64,000 bases of DNA, from NCBI GenBank assembly GCA_964460035.1, contig CAYWPG010000019.1, positions 1-64,000 of the forward strand, written 5' to 3'. Positions 1-8,294 of the stretch are shown here, one piece after another. The position numbers and the translations under genes are program-made. The stretch's first letter is position 1. Each line of letters opens with the position of its first letter. The notes beneath the pieces are model-generated. The model saw only the letters and a program-made list of their open reading frames with translations. It ran no database searches and had not been told where the DNA came from. Source of the stretch: CAYWPG01 sp964460035. Its GTDB lineage: Bacteria; Pseudomonadota; Gammaproteobacteria; Nitrococcales; AK92.

Positions 1-1
1 T

Positions 2-184
2 GCCGAGCCCGTTACCGTTGCGGGTGAAACCTTGTCGCTATTCACCACCGCCGGCACAGCCGTATTCCCGTTAGACGCCGACCAGCCGGCGGCCTTGATC
101 GAGGTGGCCGACGCACGGCTCTTTGCAGCGCGGCGGCGCAGGTCCGATACCGAGTTGGCAAGCGAGCACCCGGTAGCGCCATGA
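2..184 (+). CDS. GGDEF-domain protein (diguanylate cyclase), C-terminal end only
   Basis: The window opens inside a reading frame that runs to a TGA at 182-184. The 60 visible residues match the end of a GGDEF domain: a beta strand followed by the GTAVFPLDAD segment, then the final helix 'LIEVADARLFAARRR', which corresponds to the usual 'L...AD.ALY.AK..GR' ending. Such domains make cyclic di-GMP from two GTP. The catalytic GG(D/E)EF loop and any sensor domain lie upstream of the window, so activity cannot be judged. A short hydrophilic tail follows the domain. Confidence 0.75.
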   Translation, partial: AEPVTVAGETLSLFTTAGTAVFPLDADQPAALIEVADARLFAARRRRSDTELASEHPVAP

Positions 185-308
185 GGACCGGGATCGCGAC
201 CGGCCTCTGCCTTGCCGCCAGGCAGGAACGCGATACACACACCAGAGCCTGTTAAACCCCCTGGCAATCCCAATCTGCCTGGGAGGCACGGCTACCGAAG
301 GCAGCCCC

Positions 309-788
309 ATGGTTCTGGTGGATATACTGGTGTTACTGCTGATCGCCAACGGCGCCCCCATTCTCGCTCGCCTTATCTTCGGCAAACGGCTTCTGACGCC
401 CGTCGACTATGGACGTTATGCGGCCGACGGCCGGCGCCTGCTCGGCCCGTCGAAAACTCTGCTGGGAGTCGCAGCCGCCATCGTTGTCACCGCCGTGGCG
501 GCCAATCTGCTAGGCTACGGCTTTTGGCTGGGCGCGCTCACCGGCATGGCCGCCATGGCCGGCGATTTGCTCTCCAGTTACTGCAAACGCCGGCTCGGTA
601 TGCCGCCCAGCGCGTTCGCACCGGGTCTGGATCAGATCCCCGAGTCGTTGCTGCCCGCTTTGGCCCTAATGCGACCATTGGGATTGCTAGCAGCCGAGAT
701 TGTGCTGATCGTCGCCGCCTTCGTCGTGCTGGAGCTAGGCTTGTCAGCGCTGCTCTATAAACTGCACATCAGGCAACAACCCTACTAA
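309..788 (+). CDS. CDP-archaeol synthase-like membrane protein (DUF46/CarS family)
   Basis: A 159-residue membrane protein with about four hydrophobic segments. It has three signature stretches of the CarS/DUF46 family: LGPSKT at residues 45-50, GDLLSSYCKRRLG at 85-97 and PGLDQIPESL at 105-114. In archaea CarS transfers CTP to unsaturated archaetidic acid; bacterial members related to CDP-diacylglycerol synthases are common but their substrate is not established. An AAGG ribosome site lies about 7 bases before the ATG. It follows the GGDEF gene on the same strand after 124 bases and may be separately transcribed. The family call is firm; the lipid substrate is unknown. Confidence 0.75.
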   Translation: MVLVDILVLLLIANGAPILARLIFGKRLLTPVDYGRYAADGRRLLGPSKTLLGVAAAIVVTAVAANLLGYGFWLGALTGMAAMAGDLLSSYCKRRLGMPPSAFAPGLDQIPESLLPALALMRPLGLLAAEIVLIVAAFVVLELGLSALLYKLHIRQQPY

Positions 789-902
789 CGGTCGTCGTGA
801 CCGGTTCAACAGGGGCTGGCTCACAGGGTTGTGGGGGCCGACCCTGGCCGCGAACCTTGCCCTCTGGCTACTGCAGCAGAACAACCCCACTGTCCTCAGC
901 AA

Positions 903-1448
903 CTAGAAGTTGTAACCGATGCCCAACTGATAGCGGAATCGGCCATCGTCCCAGTTCTCGTCGGCCTCCTGGGCATCGCGGAAGGTGAACTGATAATCCA
1001 GCTGAGTCAGGATAAAGGTGCGCTCCTGTACGTACCACTTTGCACCCAGTTCGGGGCCAGCCACCCAGGAGTCAGTGATCTCGTCGCCGTATAAGTAGCC
1101 GACGCTGGCACCGGCAAAAGGCCTCACCACCGAGCCAGAGCGGCCGAAATGCCACTGGGCGAATACGTCCGTCACGCCACGCCAGCGCGAGGGCCTCTCT
1201 GGCCGATCGCTGTACTCTACCTCCTGTCGCACACCCAGGGCTGTGTTGTCCGTTAAGTACTGGGCGAAGGAGCCACGCAAGCCAATCGTGTTGCTGTCGA
1301 AATCGCCGTCGCTGCTTCCTGACCCGGACAGTATTACCTCGCGGTCGCCTTGTGCCGGTGCCTTGGGCGCCGGAGCCGCTTGCATTGGCGCCAAGACTAA
1401 CGCCGGAAGGAAACCCGCCACTGCCGCGAAAGCAAGGTACTTCTTCAT
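903..1448 (-). CDS. Small outer-membrane beta-barrel protein
   Basis: A 181-residue exported protein. The start at 1448 is preceded by AGGGAG at a good distance and opens directly into a signal peptide (MKKYLAFAAVAG..., cleaved near the APAPKAPAQ stretch). The mature part alternates polar and hydrophobic residues in strands and ends in '...YQLGIGYNF', with the terminal aromatic residue typical of outer-membrane barrels recognised by BamA. The size fits an 8-stranded barrel (OmpA/OmpX-like fold). The longer frame reaching 1595 lacks a sensible N-terminus and was not used. Function is unknown. Neighbours give no operon partner. Confidence 0.7.
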   Translation of the reverse strand: MKKYLAFAAVAGFLPALVLAPMQAAPAPKAPAQGDREVILSGSGSSDGDFDSNTIGLRGSFAQYLTDNTALGVRQEVEYSDRPERPSRWRGVTDVFAQWHFGRSGSVVRPFAGASVGYLYGDEITDSWVAGPELGAKWYVQERTFILTQLDYQFTFRDAQEADENWDDGRFRYQLGIGYNF

Positions 1449-1703
1449 AGGACATGCTCCCTGTCCATCGACGCCGAGTCCACCGAGAACCCATTCGGCC
1501 AGCCCGCAGGATAAGCTCCTCCCCTGCCGCCCCCGGACTACCTCCTGTCGCCACCCAGCGACAGCATATTTTCCCGCCAGATCAAGCGCTTCCATACCCT
1601 AGCTACGGGCACCGTCGCACCAACCCAACGGCGATATTGTGATTTCGCCACAGCTGCGCCGATCGGCGCTCCTAAGCAGCTGGTATTGCCGCGTTTTTCT
1701 AAA

Positions 1704-1720
1704 CTGGCACTATCCGTGCA
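1704..1720 (+). promoter_or_regulatory. Sigma-54-type (-24/-12) promoter upstream of candidate small RNA
   Basis: The sequence CTGGCAC (1704-1710) and GTGCA (1716-1720) match the sigma-54 consensus TGGCAC-N5-TTGCA with one mismatch. GG at 1706-1707 and GC at 1718-1719 sit exactly 12 bases apart as required. Transcription would start near 1730. No coding frame follows before the terminator at 1865, so the product would be an untranslated RNA. Confidence 0.6.
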
Positions 1721-1729
1721 TAAAGATGG

Positions 1730-1893
1730 ATGGGCGCGGCGTGATCACCAGACGCCGCAACCGCCTAGAGGCTCGGTCCCCACCCGCCCGGGCCTCGGAG
1801 GGTTAACCACACGGACTGGGAAGTCCGTTGTCGCTAACCACTGTCCTATGGGCTGCTGTCATTGGCCGGCGCTTTACGCGCCGGCATTTTTTT
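1730..1893 (+). ncRNA. Candidate structured small RNA of about 165 nt
   Basis: Between the sigma-54-like promoter and a strong intrinsic terminator there is no credible gene, but there are several stable helices. They are GCGGCGT (1736-1742) with ACGCCGC (1752-1758); a GAGGC/GCCTC pair in 1769-1796; and a long hairpin with CGGACT (1812-1817), loop GGGA and AGTCCG (1822-1827), closed outside by GGTTA (1801-1805) with TAACC (1835-1839). The last helix is the terminator. It does not look like tRNA, 6S RNA or a CrcZ-type RNA, as there are no repeated CA-rich boxes. The start point is inferred from the promoter. Confidence 0.5.
1865..1893 (+). terminator. Rho-independent terminator
   Basis: Perfect 8-bp stem GCCGGCGC (1865-1872) / GCGCCGGC (1878-1885), a 5-base loop, then A and seven T residues (1887-1893). 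The T-run is on the + strand, so it ends a + strand transcript, not the phasin gene that ends at 1913 on the other strand. Confidence 0.85.
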
Positions 1894-1912
1894 GCAGTCC
1901 CGTCTCGCCCGT

Positions 1913-2326
1913 TCAGGCAAACCGCCGCCCGCCCTGCCGCTGTGCGGTCTGTTGCGAGGCAGTGCGCTCCAGAGCTTGGGTGAACTCCGTCATGGTCCGC
2001 ACGTTCTGCTCTGCGGCGCGCTGCGCCTGGGAGGCCAGCTCCTGACCTAAGCTTGCCAGATCTTCCGCGCCAGCAGCCATCTTCTTGCCCAACTCCTGCA
2101 CGGCCTGGCTTTGCTTGTCAAAGAACTTCCGCAGACTTTCCTGATCCCGGATTTCGAGCACATTACGCCATTGCTGCAACATAAATTGCGTATACGTTTT
2201 CGCGCTCCCCAACTGGAATCGCACAAGACGCTCGAAGCTGTCGAGCATCAACAACCCGACTCGCTGCATCGGCAGCATCATTCGATCCATCTGCGCGCCC
2301 AACTCTTCTGCCGCCTGATTGGCCAT
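1913..2326 (-). CDS. Phasin family protein (PHA granule-associated)
   Basis: A 137-residue, helical, alanine- and glutamine-rich protein with the phasin pattern: 'RVGLLMLDSFERLVRFQLGSAKTYTQ' region, then 'W..VLEIRDQESLRKFFDKQSQ' and a 'KMAAGAEDLASLGQE' coiled segment. Phasins coat polyhydroxyalkanoate granules and bind through amphipathic helices. GGAGG stands only one base before the ATG at 2332 but seven before the ATG at 2326, so the latter is chosen. No PHA synthase is present in the window. A Lys/Arg tail ends the protein. Confidence 0.8.
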   Translation of the reverse strand: MANQAAEELGAQMDRMMLPMQRVGLLMLDSFERLVRFQLGSAKTYTQFMLQQWRNVLEIRDQESLRKFFDKQSQAVQELGKKMAAGAEDLASLGQELASQAQRAAEQNVRTMTEFTQALERTASQQTAQRQGGRRFA

Positions 2327-2552
2327 ACCCATACCTCCGTTGAAATTCTGATAGAGCGGATCGACTCCCCCGAAATGGGGCCATTCGCAAGTTGCAAGCC
2401 GCGGTGGGGTTATGGGGACTGGGCAAGGACAGTCAAACGTTTAGGTTAATTCATGGCGACTACCCGCGAGTTGCTCAGGCCGCGCGTCGGCGCCGTACAC
2501 AAGGTGCGCCACGAGCCGAAACACGTGTGCGGAGGACTTTCTCGGCACCCTG

Positions 2553-3218
2553 TCAGAGGCGCAGCGAACGCCTCCACAACAGGATGAAGATCAAGCCGAA
2601 GAGCATGCCGCCCAGATGCGCGAAATGCGCGACTCCGGCCATGGTCCCGAAAGCCCCGGCCCAGAGCTCGAAGGCGCCATAGAGAATCACGAACCATTTC
2701 GCCTTCATCGGGATCGGCGGAAAGAGCAATACGACGCGCTGGTTGGGGAACAGCATGCCGAAAGCCAGGAGAATACCGAAGACACCGCCGGAAGCGCCCA
2801 CAGTCGGATAGAGGTTTCCAGCCTCTGCCGCCAGCGTCGCCACAATCAGCTGGATCAAGGCGGCGCCAATGACGCAAACGCCGTAATACACGGCAAAGCG
2901 GCGCGACCCCCATACGTTCTCTATCGGTGCGCCGAACATCCACATGGCGAACATGTTGACGAAAAGGTGAAACATGCTGCCGTGCAAGAACGCATAACTG
3001 CCCAACTGCCAGAGCTGGAAACCGGGCAGCTCGACCAACCCCTGAGGGGTCATCACGACAGGGGGCGTATCGATAGGCCACAAAGCGAAGTAGGCCAGCA
3101 GCCCGTCACCCCAAACCGGCTGCAACAGGAAAAAGACTACGCCGTTGAGGATCAACAGCGTCATGATAACAGGCGGAAACACGATGAAGCGGCGCTCTAT
3201 TGATTCTGTGCTCAGCAT
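2553..3218 (-). CDS. Rhomboid family intramembrane serine protease
   Basis: A 221-residue protein with six hydrophobic segments. The catalytic serine lies in GASGG, the catalytic histidine in AHLGG, and the oxyanion/structural motif 'HGSMFHLFVNMFAMWMFG' is present upstream. This is the compact bacterial GlpG-type core without a cytoplasmic extra domain. It cleaves transmembrane segments within the inner membrane; substrates cannot be told. I chose the ATG at 3218 (MLSTES...) since the longer start at 3257 adds a cysteine- and glycine-rich stretch not typical of the family, but neither start has a strong ribosome site. Confidence 0.85.
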   Translation of the reverse strand: MLSTESIERRFIVFPPVIMTLLILNGVVFFLLQPVWGDGLLAYFALWPIDTPPVVMTPQGLVELPGFQLWQLGSYAFLHGSMFHLFVNMFAMWMFGAPIENVWGSRRFAVYYGVCVIGAALIQLIVATLAAEAGNLYPTVGASGGVFGILLAFGMLFPNQRVVLLFPPIPMKAKWFVILYGAFELWAGAFGTMAGVAHFAHLGGMLFGLIFILLWRRSLRL

Positions 3219-3653
3219 CGGCTGACCGCCGCCGCAGCCTGCCAGCGGGCAGAACATATGTAGGCGGTCTCAGGGCAGCCGGCCCCATGGAGTCGTTCGA
3301 TCATTGATGCGGCCTCCCTGCTACTTGCTGAATCCGAACGACGGGCGCAAGAGTCTGCCAAGGCAGACTCGCTAGACAGCAGCATATCCAGTGCGCCGTC
3401 TTACTCCAAGCCTTGGCCGCAAGCGCGGTCACCGCCGGGGTAGCAGGACACCTATTTATTAGTAGACTAGCGCCTCCTGCTGCCCTTGACGCCATTCACT
3501 CTAATGCGGCCCTGGGCGCAGCAGACAAGATCGGGCCGCCATGTGCCGCAAGGCGGTGACAGCGGTATATCGCATGCCCGTACCCTCGCGCGAGCGGCTG
3601 CGTACTTTAGTCCGCCGCCCCTCGGCAGGCGAGAAGCTGCCTGCAGCGCACAC

Positions 3654-3708
3654 GTCCGCTGCGCCGGCCGGTCCAGGCAAGCATGGCCAGTTGCCCGACA
3701 TGCTTGTA
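3654..3708. repeat. 55-nt direct repeat, left copy, abutting the assembly gap
   Basis: Identical over 55 bases to 3809-3863. It contains an inverted repeat CAAGCATG (3678-3685) / CATGCTTG (3699-3706). The copy ends exactly where the Ns begin. Confidence 0.9.
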
Positions 3709-3808
3709 NNNNNNNNNNNNNNNNNNNNNNNNNNNNNNNNNNNNNNNNNNNNNNNNNNNNNNNNNNNNNNNNNNNNNNNNNNNNNNNNNNNNNNNNNNNN
3801 NNNNNNNN
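3709..3808. other. Assembly gap (100 N)
   Basis: Exactly 100 undefined bases between two identical 55-nt sequences. The round length indicates a placeholder, so the true distance is unknown. The two flanks may overlap (one copy in reality) or be the ends of a tandem array. Confidence 0.97.
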
Positions 3809-3863
3809 GTCCGCTGCGCCGGCCGGTCCAGGCAAGCATGGCCAGTTGCCCGACATGCTTGTA
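3809..3863. repeat. 55-nt direct repeat, right copy
   Basis: Exact second copy of 3654-3708 beginning at the first defined base after the gap, including the CAAGCATG/CATGCTTG inverted repeat. Confidence 0.9.
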
Positions 3864-4244
3864 TTCCCCCTCTAAGGCCCTAAGTCCAGCCTTGACCGTT
3901 CGAGCTGCGCGGGAAACCACTGTTCGCGGCGAAGCGATGGAAGGAGCATTGGCCCACCTGATTCACCCAGCGGCGACATGATCGCGCACGGGTCCGCGTT
4001 CGCAGGGTTGATCCTAGGGAGCGTGGTGTCCGGCGGCCGTCGCTAGCGATGAGGCCCCCCGCCCGCGCAAAAGACCTAGGAAAGCGCGTCGACTAATTGT
4101 CCGGCTGGCCGCCGACCCTCTTCTCTATCGCCGTCGTGCGCGGCTCTTGTCGGGAGGAACCAGTGTTGGGTGGCGCGAACGGGAGTTCACGGGAAAAACG
4201 GCATTGGACTGCCAAGAACCTCAACGGCTTGGAGGACGCAAGCA

Positions 4245-5018
4245 ATGGATACGGAAAAGATGCAGGACATGGCAGAGCAGGGCATGGAGCAGCTGCAGAG
4301 CCAGCCACGCAACGTGGGCGACAACGAACGCCTCGCTTCGCTAGCCGGCGGCGCCGTACTCGCGCTGATGGCGCTGCGCAGAGGCGGTGTAGGCGGTCTT
4401 GCGCTGGGCGCGCTGGGTGGCATGTTGCTGTACCGCGGCGCCACCGGCCACTGTGCCGTGTATGAGCGCATGGGCCGCAGCTCGGCCAAGCCCACCGACC
4501 AAGGCCTGATGGCGGAGAAGCAGATCCACCTGCGCACATCCATGACCATCGATCGTAGCCCTGAGGAACTCTACACTTTTTGGCGCAACTTCGAGAATCT
4601 GCCGCAGTTCATGCGCCATATCGTCGACGTCACCACCTTCGACGACCGGCGCTCGCACTGGGTCGCACAAGCTCCTTTCGGCAATACCGTAGAGTGGGAT
4701 GCCGAGGTCGTCGAGGACGTGCCCAATGAGCGCATCAAGTGGCAATCGAGCCCCGATGCCACCGTACGCCATCACGGCGAGATCCGCTTCCGTCCCGCAG
4801 CGGCCGGACGCGGCACCGAGGTGGAAGTAGAGATGCGCTATGAGCCGCCGGGCGGCCGTCTCGGTGCTACCGTCGCGAGATATTTCAACGGCATCACCAA
4901 GCAAGGAATGCAAGAAGATCTGCGCCGCTTCAAGCAGCTGATGGAAACCGGCGAGATACCTACGGCAGAGCGTGCCAGGCCAGCGGCTCCGTCGGCCGAC
5001 AGCAGCCTGCGTCACTGA
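4245..5018 (+). CDS. SRPBCC-fold membrane-anchored protein (polyketide cyclase/dehydrase-like)
   Basis: 257 residues. Residues 25-70 hold a short hydrophobic, glycine-rich two-segment region of the kind found in DUF2892 proteins, ending in the 'LLYRGATGHCAVYERMG' stretch. Residues about 93-235 form an SRPBCC domain ('TIDRSPEELYTFWRNFENLPQFM', 'VVEDVPNERIKWQS', 'RFRPAAAGRGTEVEVEMRYEPPGG'), a fold that binds hydrophobic ligands. GGAGG at 4231-4235 fixes the ATG at 4245; the upstream extension is not supported. It sits 48 bases before the zinc alcohol dehydrogenase on the same strand, a pairing often seen in proteobacteria and suggesting a stress-linked operon. Ligand unknown. Confidence 0.8.
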   Translation: MDTEKMQDMAEQGMEQLQSQPRNVGDNERLASLAGGAVLALMALRRGGVGGLALGALGGMLLYRGATGHCAVYERMGRSSAKPTDQGLMAEKQIHLRTSMTIDRSPEELYTFWRNFENLPQFMRHIVDVTTFDDRRSHWVAQAPFGNTVEWDAEVVEDVPNERIKWQSSPDATVRHHGEIRFRPAAAGRGTEVEVEMRYEPPGGRLGATVARYFNGITKQGMQEDLRRFKQLMETGEIPTAERARPAAPSADSSLRH

Positions 5019-5066
5019 GGCGGCGGCTGCGGAGCCCCAGCCGAAGCAAACGCGGAGGGACAGCTC

Positions 5067-6263
5067 ATGAAAGCGGTGTGCTGGCACGGCAGCGAGGACG
5101 TGCGCGTCGACCGCGTTGCCGATCCGACCATAGTCAACGACCGCGACGCGGTCGTAAAGGTCAGCTTGACCGCGATCTGCGGCTCCGACCTCCACCTCTA
5201 CGACGGCTACATTCCAACCATGCAGGAGGGCGACATTCTCGGCCATGAGTTCATGGGCGAGGTGGTCGCAGTAGGCAAGGCGGTCGAGAATCTGGCAGTG
5301 GGCGACCGGGTCGTGGTGCCGTTTCCCATCGCCTGCGGCGGCTGCTACTTTTGCGAACATGAACTCTTCTCGCTGTGCGATAACTCCAACCCTAACGCAG
5401 TGGTTGCCGAGAAGATGTTCGGGCACTCGCCGGCTGGCCTGTTCGGCTACTCACACATGATGGGAGGCTATGCCGGCGGCCAGGCCGAGTACGTACGGGT
5501 ACCCTTCGCCGACGTCGGACCGTTCAAGATTCCGGACCACGTCAGCGATGAACAAGCACTGTTTCTCACCGATGTCTTCCCCACCGGATACCAGGCGGCG
5601 GAGCAGTGCGGCCTGCAACCGGGCGATACGGTAGCGGTCTGGGGATGCGGCCCGGTCGGGCAGTTCGCGATCGCCAGTGCAAAGCTGCTCGGCGCCGAGC
5701 GGGTGATCGCGATCGACGACGTTCCCGAGCGGCTGGAGCTGGCAGTACGAGCCCATGGCGCAGAACCTCTGCGACCTAGCCAGGTCGGCAACACCTTGCT
5801 GCTGGTCGAAGCGCTGCGCGACATGACGCATGGGCGCGGCCCCGATGCCTGTATCGACGCCGTGGGGATGGAAGCACATGGCCTGGGACTGGAAGGCTGG
5901 TATGACCGACTCAAGCAGAACCTGATGATGGCGACGGACCGCCCGACTCCGCTGCGGCAGGCCATCCTGGCCTGTCGTAAGGGCGGCACGGTGTCGGTGC
6001 CGGGCGTCTATGGCGGCTTTGCCGACAAAATCCCGCTCGGGGCGTTCGTGAACAAGGCGCTGACGCTCAAGACGGGCCAAACGCACGTGCACCGTTATCT
6101 GCGGCCACTCCTGCAGCGAATAGAGAGCGGCGAGATAGACCCGACCTTTCTGATTACCCATCGCCTGCCGCTGGATCAGGCGCCCCAGGCTTACCGGACA
6201 TTCCGCGACAAGCGCGACAACTGCATCAAAGTCGTGATGCGGCCGGATGGAGTCCTGCACTAG
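5067..6263 (+). CDS. Zinc-dependent alcohol dehydrogenase (formaldehyde dehydrogenase-like)
   Basis: 398 residues of the medium-chain dehydrogenase family. Catalytic zinc ligands are Cys38 (in CGSD) and the His60-Glu61 pair (GHE). The structural zinc lobe is Cys90, Cys93, Cys96 and Cys104. The Rossmann motif is GCGPVG (193-198), for NAD(P). The length and the '[28 protein letters not shown]' region place it near the glutathione-dependent/dismutating formaldehyde dehydrogenase branch; the true substrate is not certain. Ribosome site GGAGGGA precedes the ATG. Likely co-transcribed with the SRPBCC gene upstream. Confidence 0.85.
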   Translation: MKAVCWHGSEDVRVDRVADPTIVNDRDAVVKVSLTAICGSDLHLYDGYIPTMQEGDILGHEFMGEVVAVGKAVENLAVGDRVVVPFPIACGGCYFCEHELFSLCDNSNPNAVVAEKMFGHSPAGLFGYSHMMGGYAGGQAEYVRVPFADVGPFKIPDHVSDEQALFLTDVFPTGYQAAEQCGLQPGDTVAVWGCGPVGQFAIASAKLLGAERVIAIDDVPERLELAVRAHGAEPLRPSQVGNTLLLVEALRDMTHGRGPDACIDAVGMEAHGLGLEGWYDRLKQNLMMATDRPTPLRQAILACRKGGTVSVPGVYGGFADKIPLGAFVNKALTLKTGQTHVHRYLRPLLQRIESGEIDPTFLITHRLPLDQAPQAYRTFRDKRDNCIKVVMRPDGVLH

Positions 6264-6279
6264 CAGCGCAGGCGGCAAG

Positions 6280-7851
6280 TTATCCGCTAAAACCGTGATC
6301 GAAGCTGTAACGCCAGTACGCACCCACACGCCAGGATGAGGTGTCCTCCAGGCCCTCGGGCGTGCGCAGCTCATGATCGATATCCAGCCCCAGCGTATGC
6401 CGCCGATACCGGAACTGATAGCTCATCCCCAGGGCGTAGGTATCCACGTCCGCGATGTCGTCCAGCGCCGTTTCGAAACGCCTCAAGCCCAGATTGACAC
6501 CGAAACGGTGCGCCTGGCCGCTCGCTACCAAACTCAACGTGGGGTTGACATACTCCTGAGGCCGCGTGCCGTCGATTTCCCGATACACCACCCCCACGCG
6601 CGCTTCCAACTGGTAATCCCCCAGCTGAGTCTGAAGCCCCTGGTCGAGGCTGAACTGGCGAGTGGTGCGCTCTCTGCCTGGTTGCAGGCGATTGTCGAAC
6701 ATGGACCAGAGGGCTCCCAAGCGCGTGGTACCGATATCGGCCAGCGACAGCCCGAAATCCACTTTGGCCGTTGCTGCCCGCGATTCGATAAGACCCGACT
6801 CGCTCTCGCGTGCATGCACCGTCACGTCGGCTACGCTGTCTACCGGCCGCTCGCGGTAGCTGGCGAGCGGCCCTTGCACGCTCATGCCCACACTGTCCAC
6901 GGCGACCGGATCGGCCCCGCTCACGTCGTGTGTGGCCCGCTGCGCTCGCCCCTGTAACACCAGCCCGCCGCCCAGCTCGATGCCGGCACGGGCAGCCATG
7001 CTGCGATAATCCCGCGCCAACTCCACACCCGCTGGCGCGAACTCCTCGCCAAAGCGCTCGTAGGTCAGCTCGTAGTTCAGACCGCGTCCTTCGTCGCGCC
7101 CACTGAGTGTGGCGCTGATCGCGTTGTCGCGCAGTTCCTGCTCGCCGCTACCGCCACGGAAGCGGGCCACCTCGCCCCTGGCCAGTAAGCGCTGATGCGC
7201 GAAATCGAAGCGACGCTCCGCCATCACGCTCCCGACCCATTCGCTGTGATCGGCATCGCCATCCTCGCCGGCCTGCGCATGCTGCACGAAGTTGGCACTG
7301 AGACGGCCGGCTGCGTTGTCGGCAACGGCCCACGAAACGCCCCGGAACTGACTGTCGGTGCTCAAATCGTTCCAGCTCGTGTCGTCCACACCGGCGAATA
7401 GCGCCAGCGAATGCTGCCGGCCGTCGACGGCAGAGGGCGGCAGCAGTTCCAAGCGCCCGGCCTTGAGCACCTTGCGCAAGGTCAACGGACTTTGGTCTAT
7501 GAACTGATCGCCCAGCTCGAAGCGAAGCGGCATGACGCCATCGCCGCGCTCGTAGCCCAGCGACATCCGCTCCGCCACCAAGCCTTGCTCCTCGCTTCTA
7601 TAAGCCGAGTCGTTCAACACGCCGGCGAACTGAAAGCGCCACAGGGACTGCGGTGCGGTTCGTCCGACCAACCCCAGCTGAAGATCATTGAACGCGTGAG
7701 TGCCGCGGTATGGGAAGGGGCTGGCATCCGTGTTGCCGGTGATCCAGTAGCGGTCGATGCGCAGCGTATTGCTCCCACTCAGGCGCCACTCCCCGGCCAA
7801 TCCCGCATCCGCCGCCAACAGCAGCGGCACGCACAGCCAAAGCTTTCTCAT
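6280..7851 (-). CDS. Large outer-membrane barrel-like protein of unknown function
   Basis: 523 residues with a signal peptide (MRKLWLCVPLLLAADAGLAG). The mature chain is a long series of alternating amphipathic strands with aromatic residues at regular positions and charged turns, and it ends '...AYWRYSFDHGFSG'. This looks like a 20-plus-strand barrel or a related exported beta protein, but I recognise no family. Its ATG overlaps the last four bases of the preceding gene (7848-8294), so the three genes from 8680 down to 6280 form one translationally coupled operon. The C-terminal residue is glycine rather than the usual aromatic. Confidence 0.6.
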   Translation of the reverse strand: MRKLWLCVPLLLAADAGLAGEWRLSGSNTLRIDRYWITGNTDASPFPYRGTHAFNDLQLGLVGRTAPQSLWRFQFAGVLNDSAYRSEEQGLVAERMSLGYERGDGVMPLRFELGDQFIDQSPLTLRKVLKAGRLELLPPSAVDGRQHSLALFAGVDDTSWNDLSTDSQFRGVSWAVADNAAGRLSANFVQHAQAGEDGDADHSEWVGSVMAERRFDFAHQRLLARGEVARFRGGSGEQELRDNAISATLSGRDEGRGLNYELTYERFGEEFAPAGVELARDYRSMAARAGIELGGGLVLQGRAQRATHDVSGADPVAVDSVGMSVQGPLASYRERPVDSVADVTVHARESESGLIESRAATAKVDFGLSLADIGTTRLGALWSMFDNRLQPGRERTTRQFSLDQGLQTQLGDYQLEARVGVVYREIDGTRPQEYVNPTLSLVASGQAHRFGVNLGLRRFETALDDIADVDTYALGMSYQFRYRRHTLGLDIDHELRTPEGLEDTSSWRVGAYWRYSFDHGFSG

Positions 7852-8294
7852 CGGGGGGCTCGGCGCAGTATCCGGAATACGTAGTCGGCAACGCCCTCGT
7901 GGCGCTGGAAACCGGCGCGCGGGTCTTCGTACTCGACCTGGGCGTGCACCGTCGCGACCACGGTGCTGAGCACTCCGCCCTCGACGCGCTCCTGGGCCAG
8001 GGTATGGATACCGCCAATGCCGATCAGGCGCAGGCGCGCATCGGCCGGCACTTGGAATGCGAGCGCCTCAAGCAAACGATCGCGGTCGCGGAAATCCGCC
8101 GCCAGCAGCGTGCTCATGCCAGGCCGGTTCCATCGCGCGAACAGCTCGGTCAGAAATGCCTCGGCCAGTTCTGGCGCAACCGCCGGCAGCGGCGCTGTTT
8201 CTTCCTCGCCAAAGGCAGGGGGCGCGGCCAGCAGCAGCAACGCCAAGCCCAGCTGCCGGCACACCGCGGCCCAATGCGCAAGACGGATACTCAT
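7848..8294 (-). CDS. Secreted protein of unknown function
   Basis: 148 residues with a signal peptide (hydrophobic 'LGLALLLLAAPPAFG' core, cleavage before EEETAP). The mature part is acidic and includes 'AFLTELFARWNRPGMSTLLAADFRDRDRLLEAL' and a strand-rich end. The last part ('VSTVVATVHAQVEYEDPRAGFQRHEGVADYVFRI' region) could suit an NTF2-like fold, but this is a guess. It overlaps both neighbours by four bases (ATGA type), placing it in the middle of a three-gene operon with an outer-membrane barrel. Confidence 0.6.
   Translation of the reverse strand: MSIRLAHWAAVCRQLGLALLLLAAPPAFGEEETAPLPAVAPELAEAFLTELFARWNRPGMSTLLAADFRDRDRLLEALAFQVPADARLRLIGIGGIHTLAQERVEGGVLSTVVATVHAQVEYEDPRAGFQRHEGVADYVFRILRRAPR

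Larger units (their letters stand above)
3219..4244. other. Gene-poor stretch containing an assembly gap
   Basis: About 1 kb without a supportable gene. Frames crossing the N-run are artefacts of masked translation. Contents seen: the 55-nt duplicated sequence on both sides of the gap and the gap itself, plus two CCTAGG hexamers (around 4014 and 4075). No tRNA, transposase or clear terminator was found. Confidence 0.5.

Noticed and set aside
1741..1840. tRNA or 6S RNA in the candidate small RNA region
   Set aside because: No CCA end, no T-loop GTTCGA, no 6S bubble layout.
1730..1893. CrcZ-like catabolite-repression RNA
   Set aside because: No repeated CA-rich A-A-C-A-A motifs were seen in this stretch.
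3654..3863. Two spaced copies of a 55-nt sequence as a CRISPR array
   Set aside because: Only two copies, identical throughout and separated by a gap, with no spacer series and no cas genes.
3467..3981. Reading frames on both strands running through the N-run
   Set aside because: They exist only because N codons are read as open. The flanks repeat exactly.
4341..5426. 361-aa minus-strand frame opposite the SRPBCC and dehydrogenase genes
   Set aside because: Antisense shadow; no recognisable domain or ribosome site.
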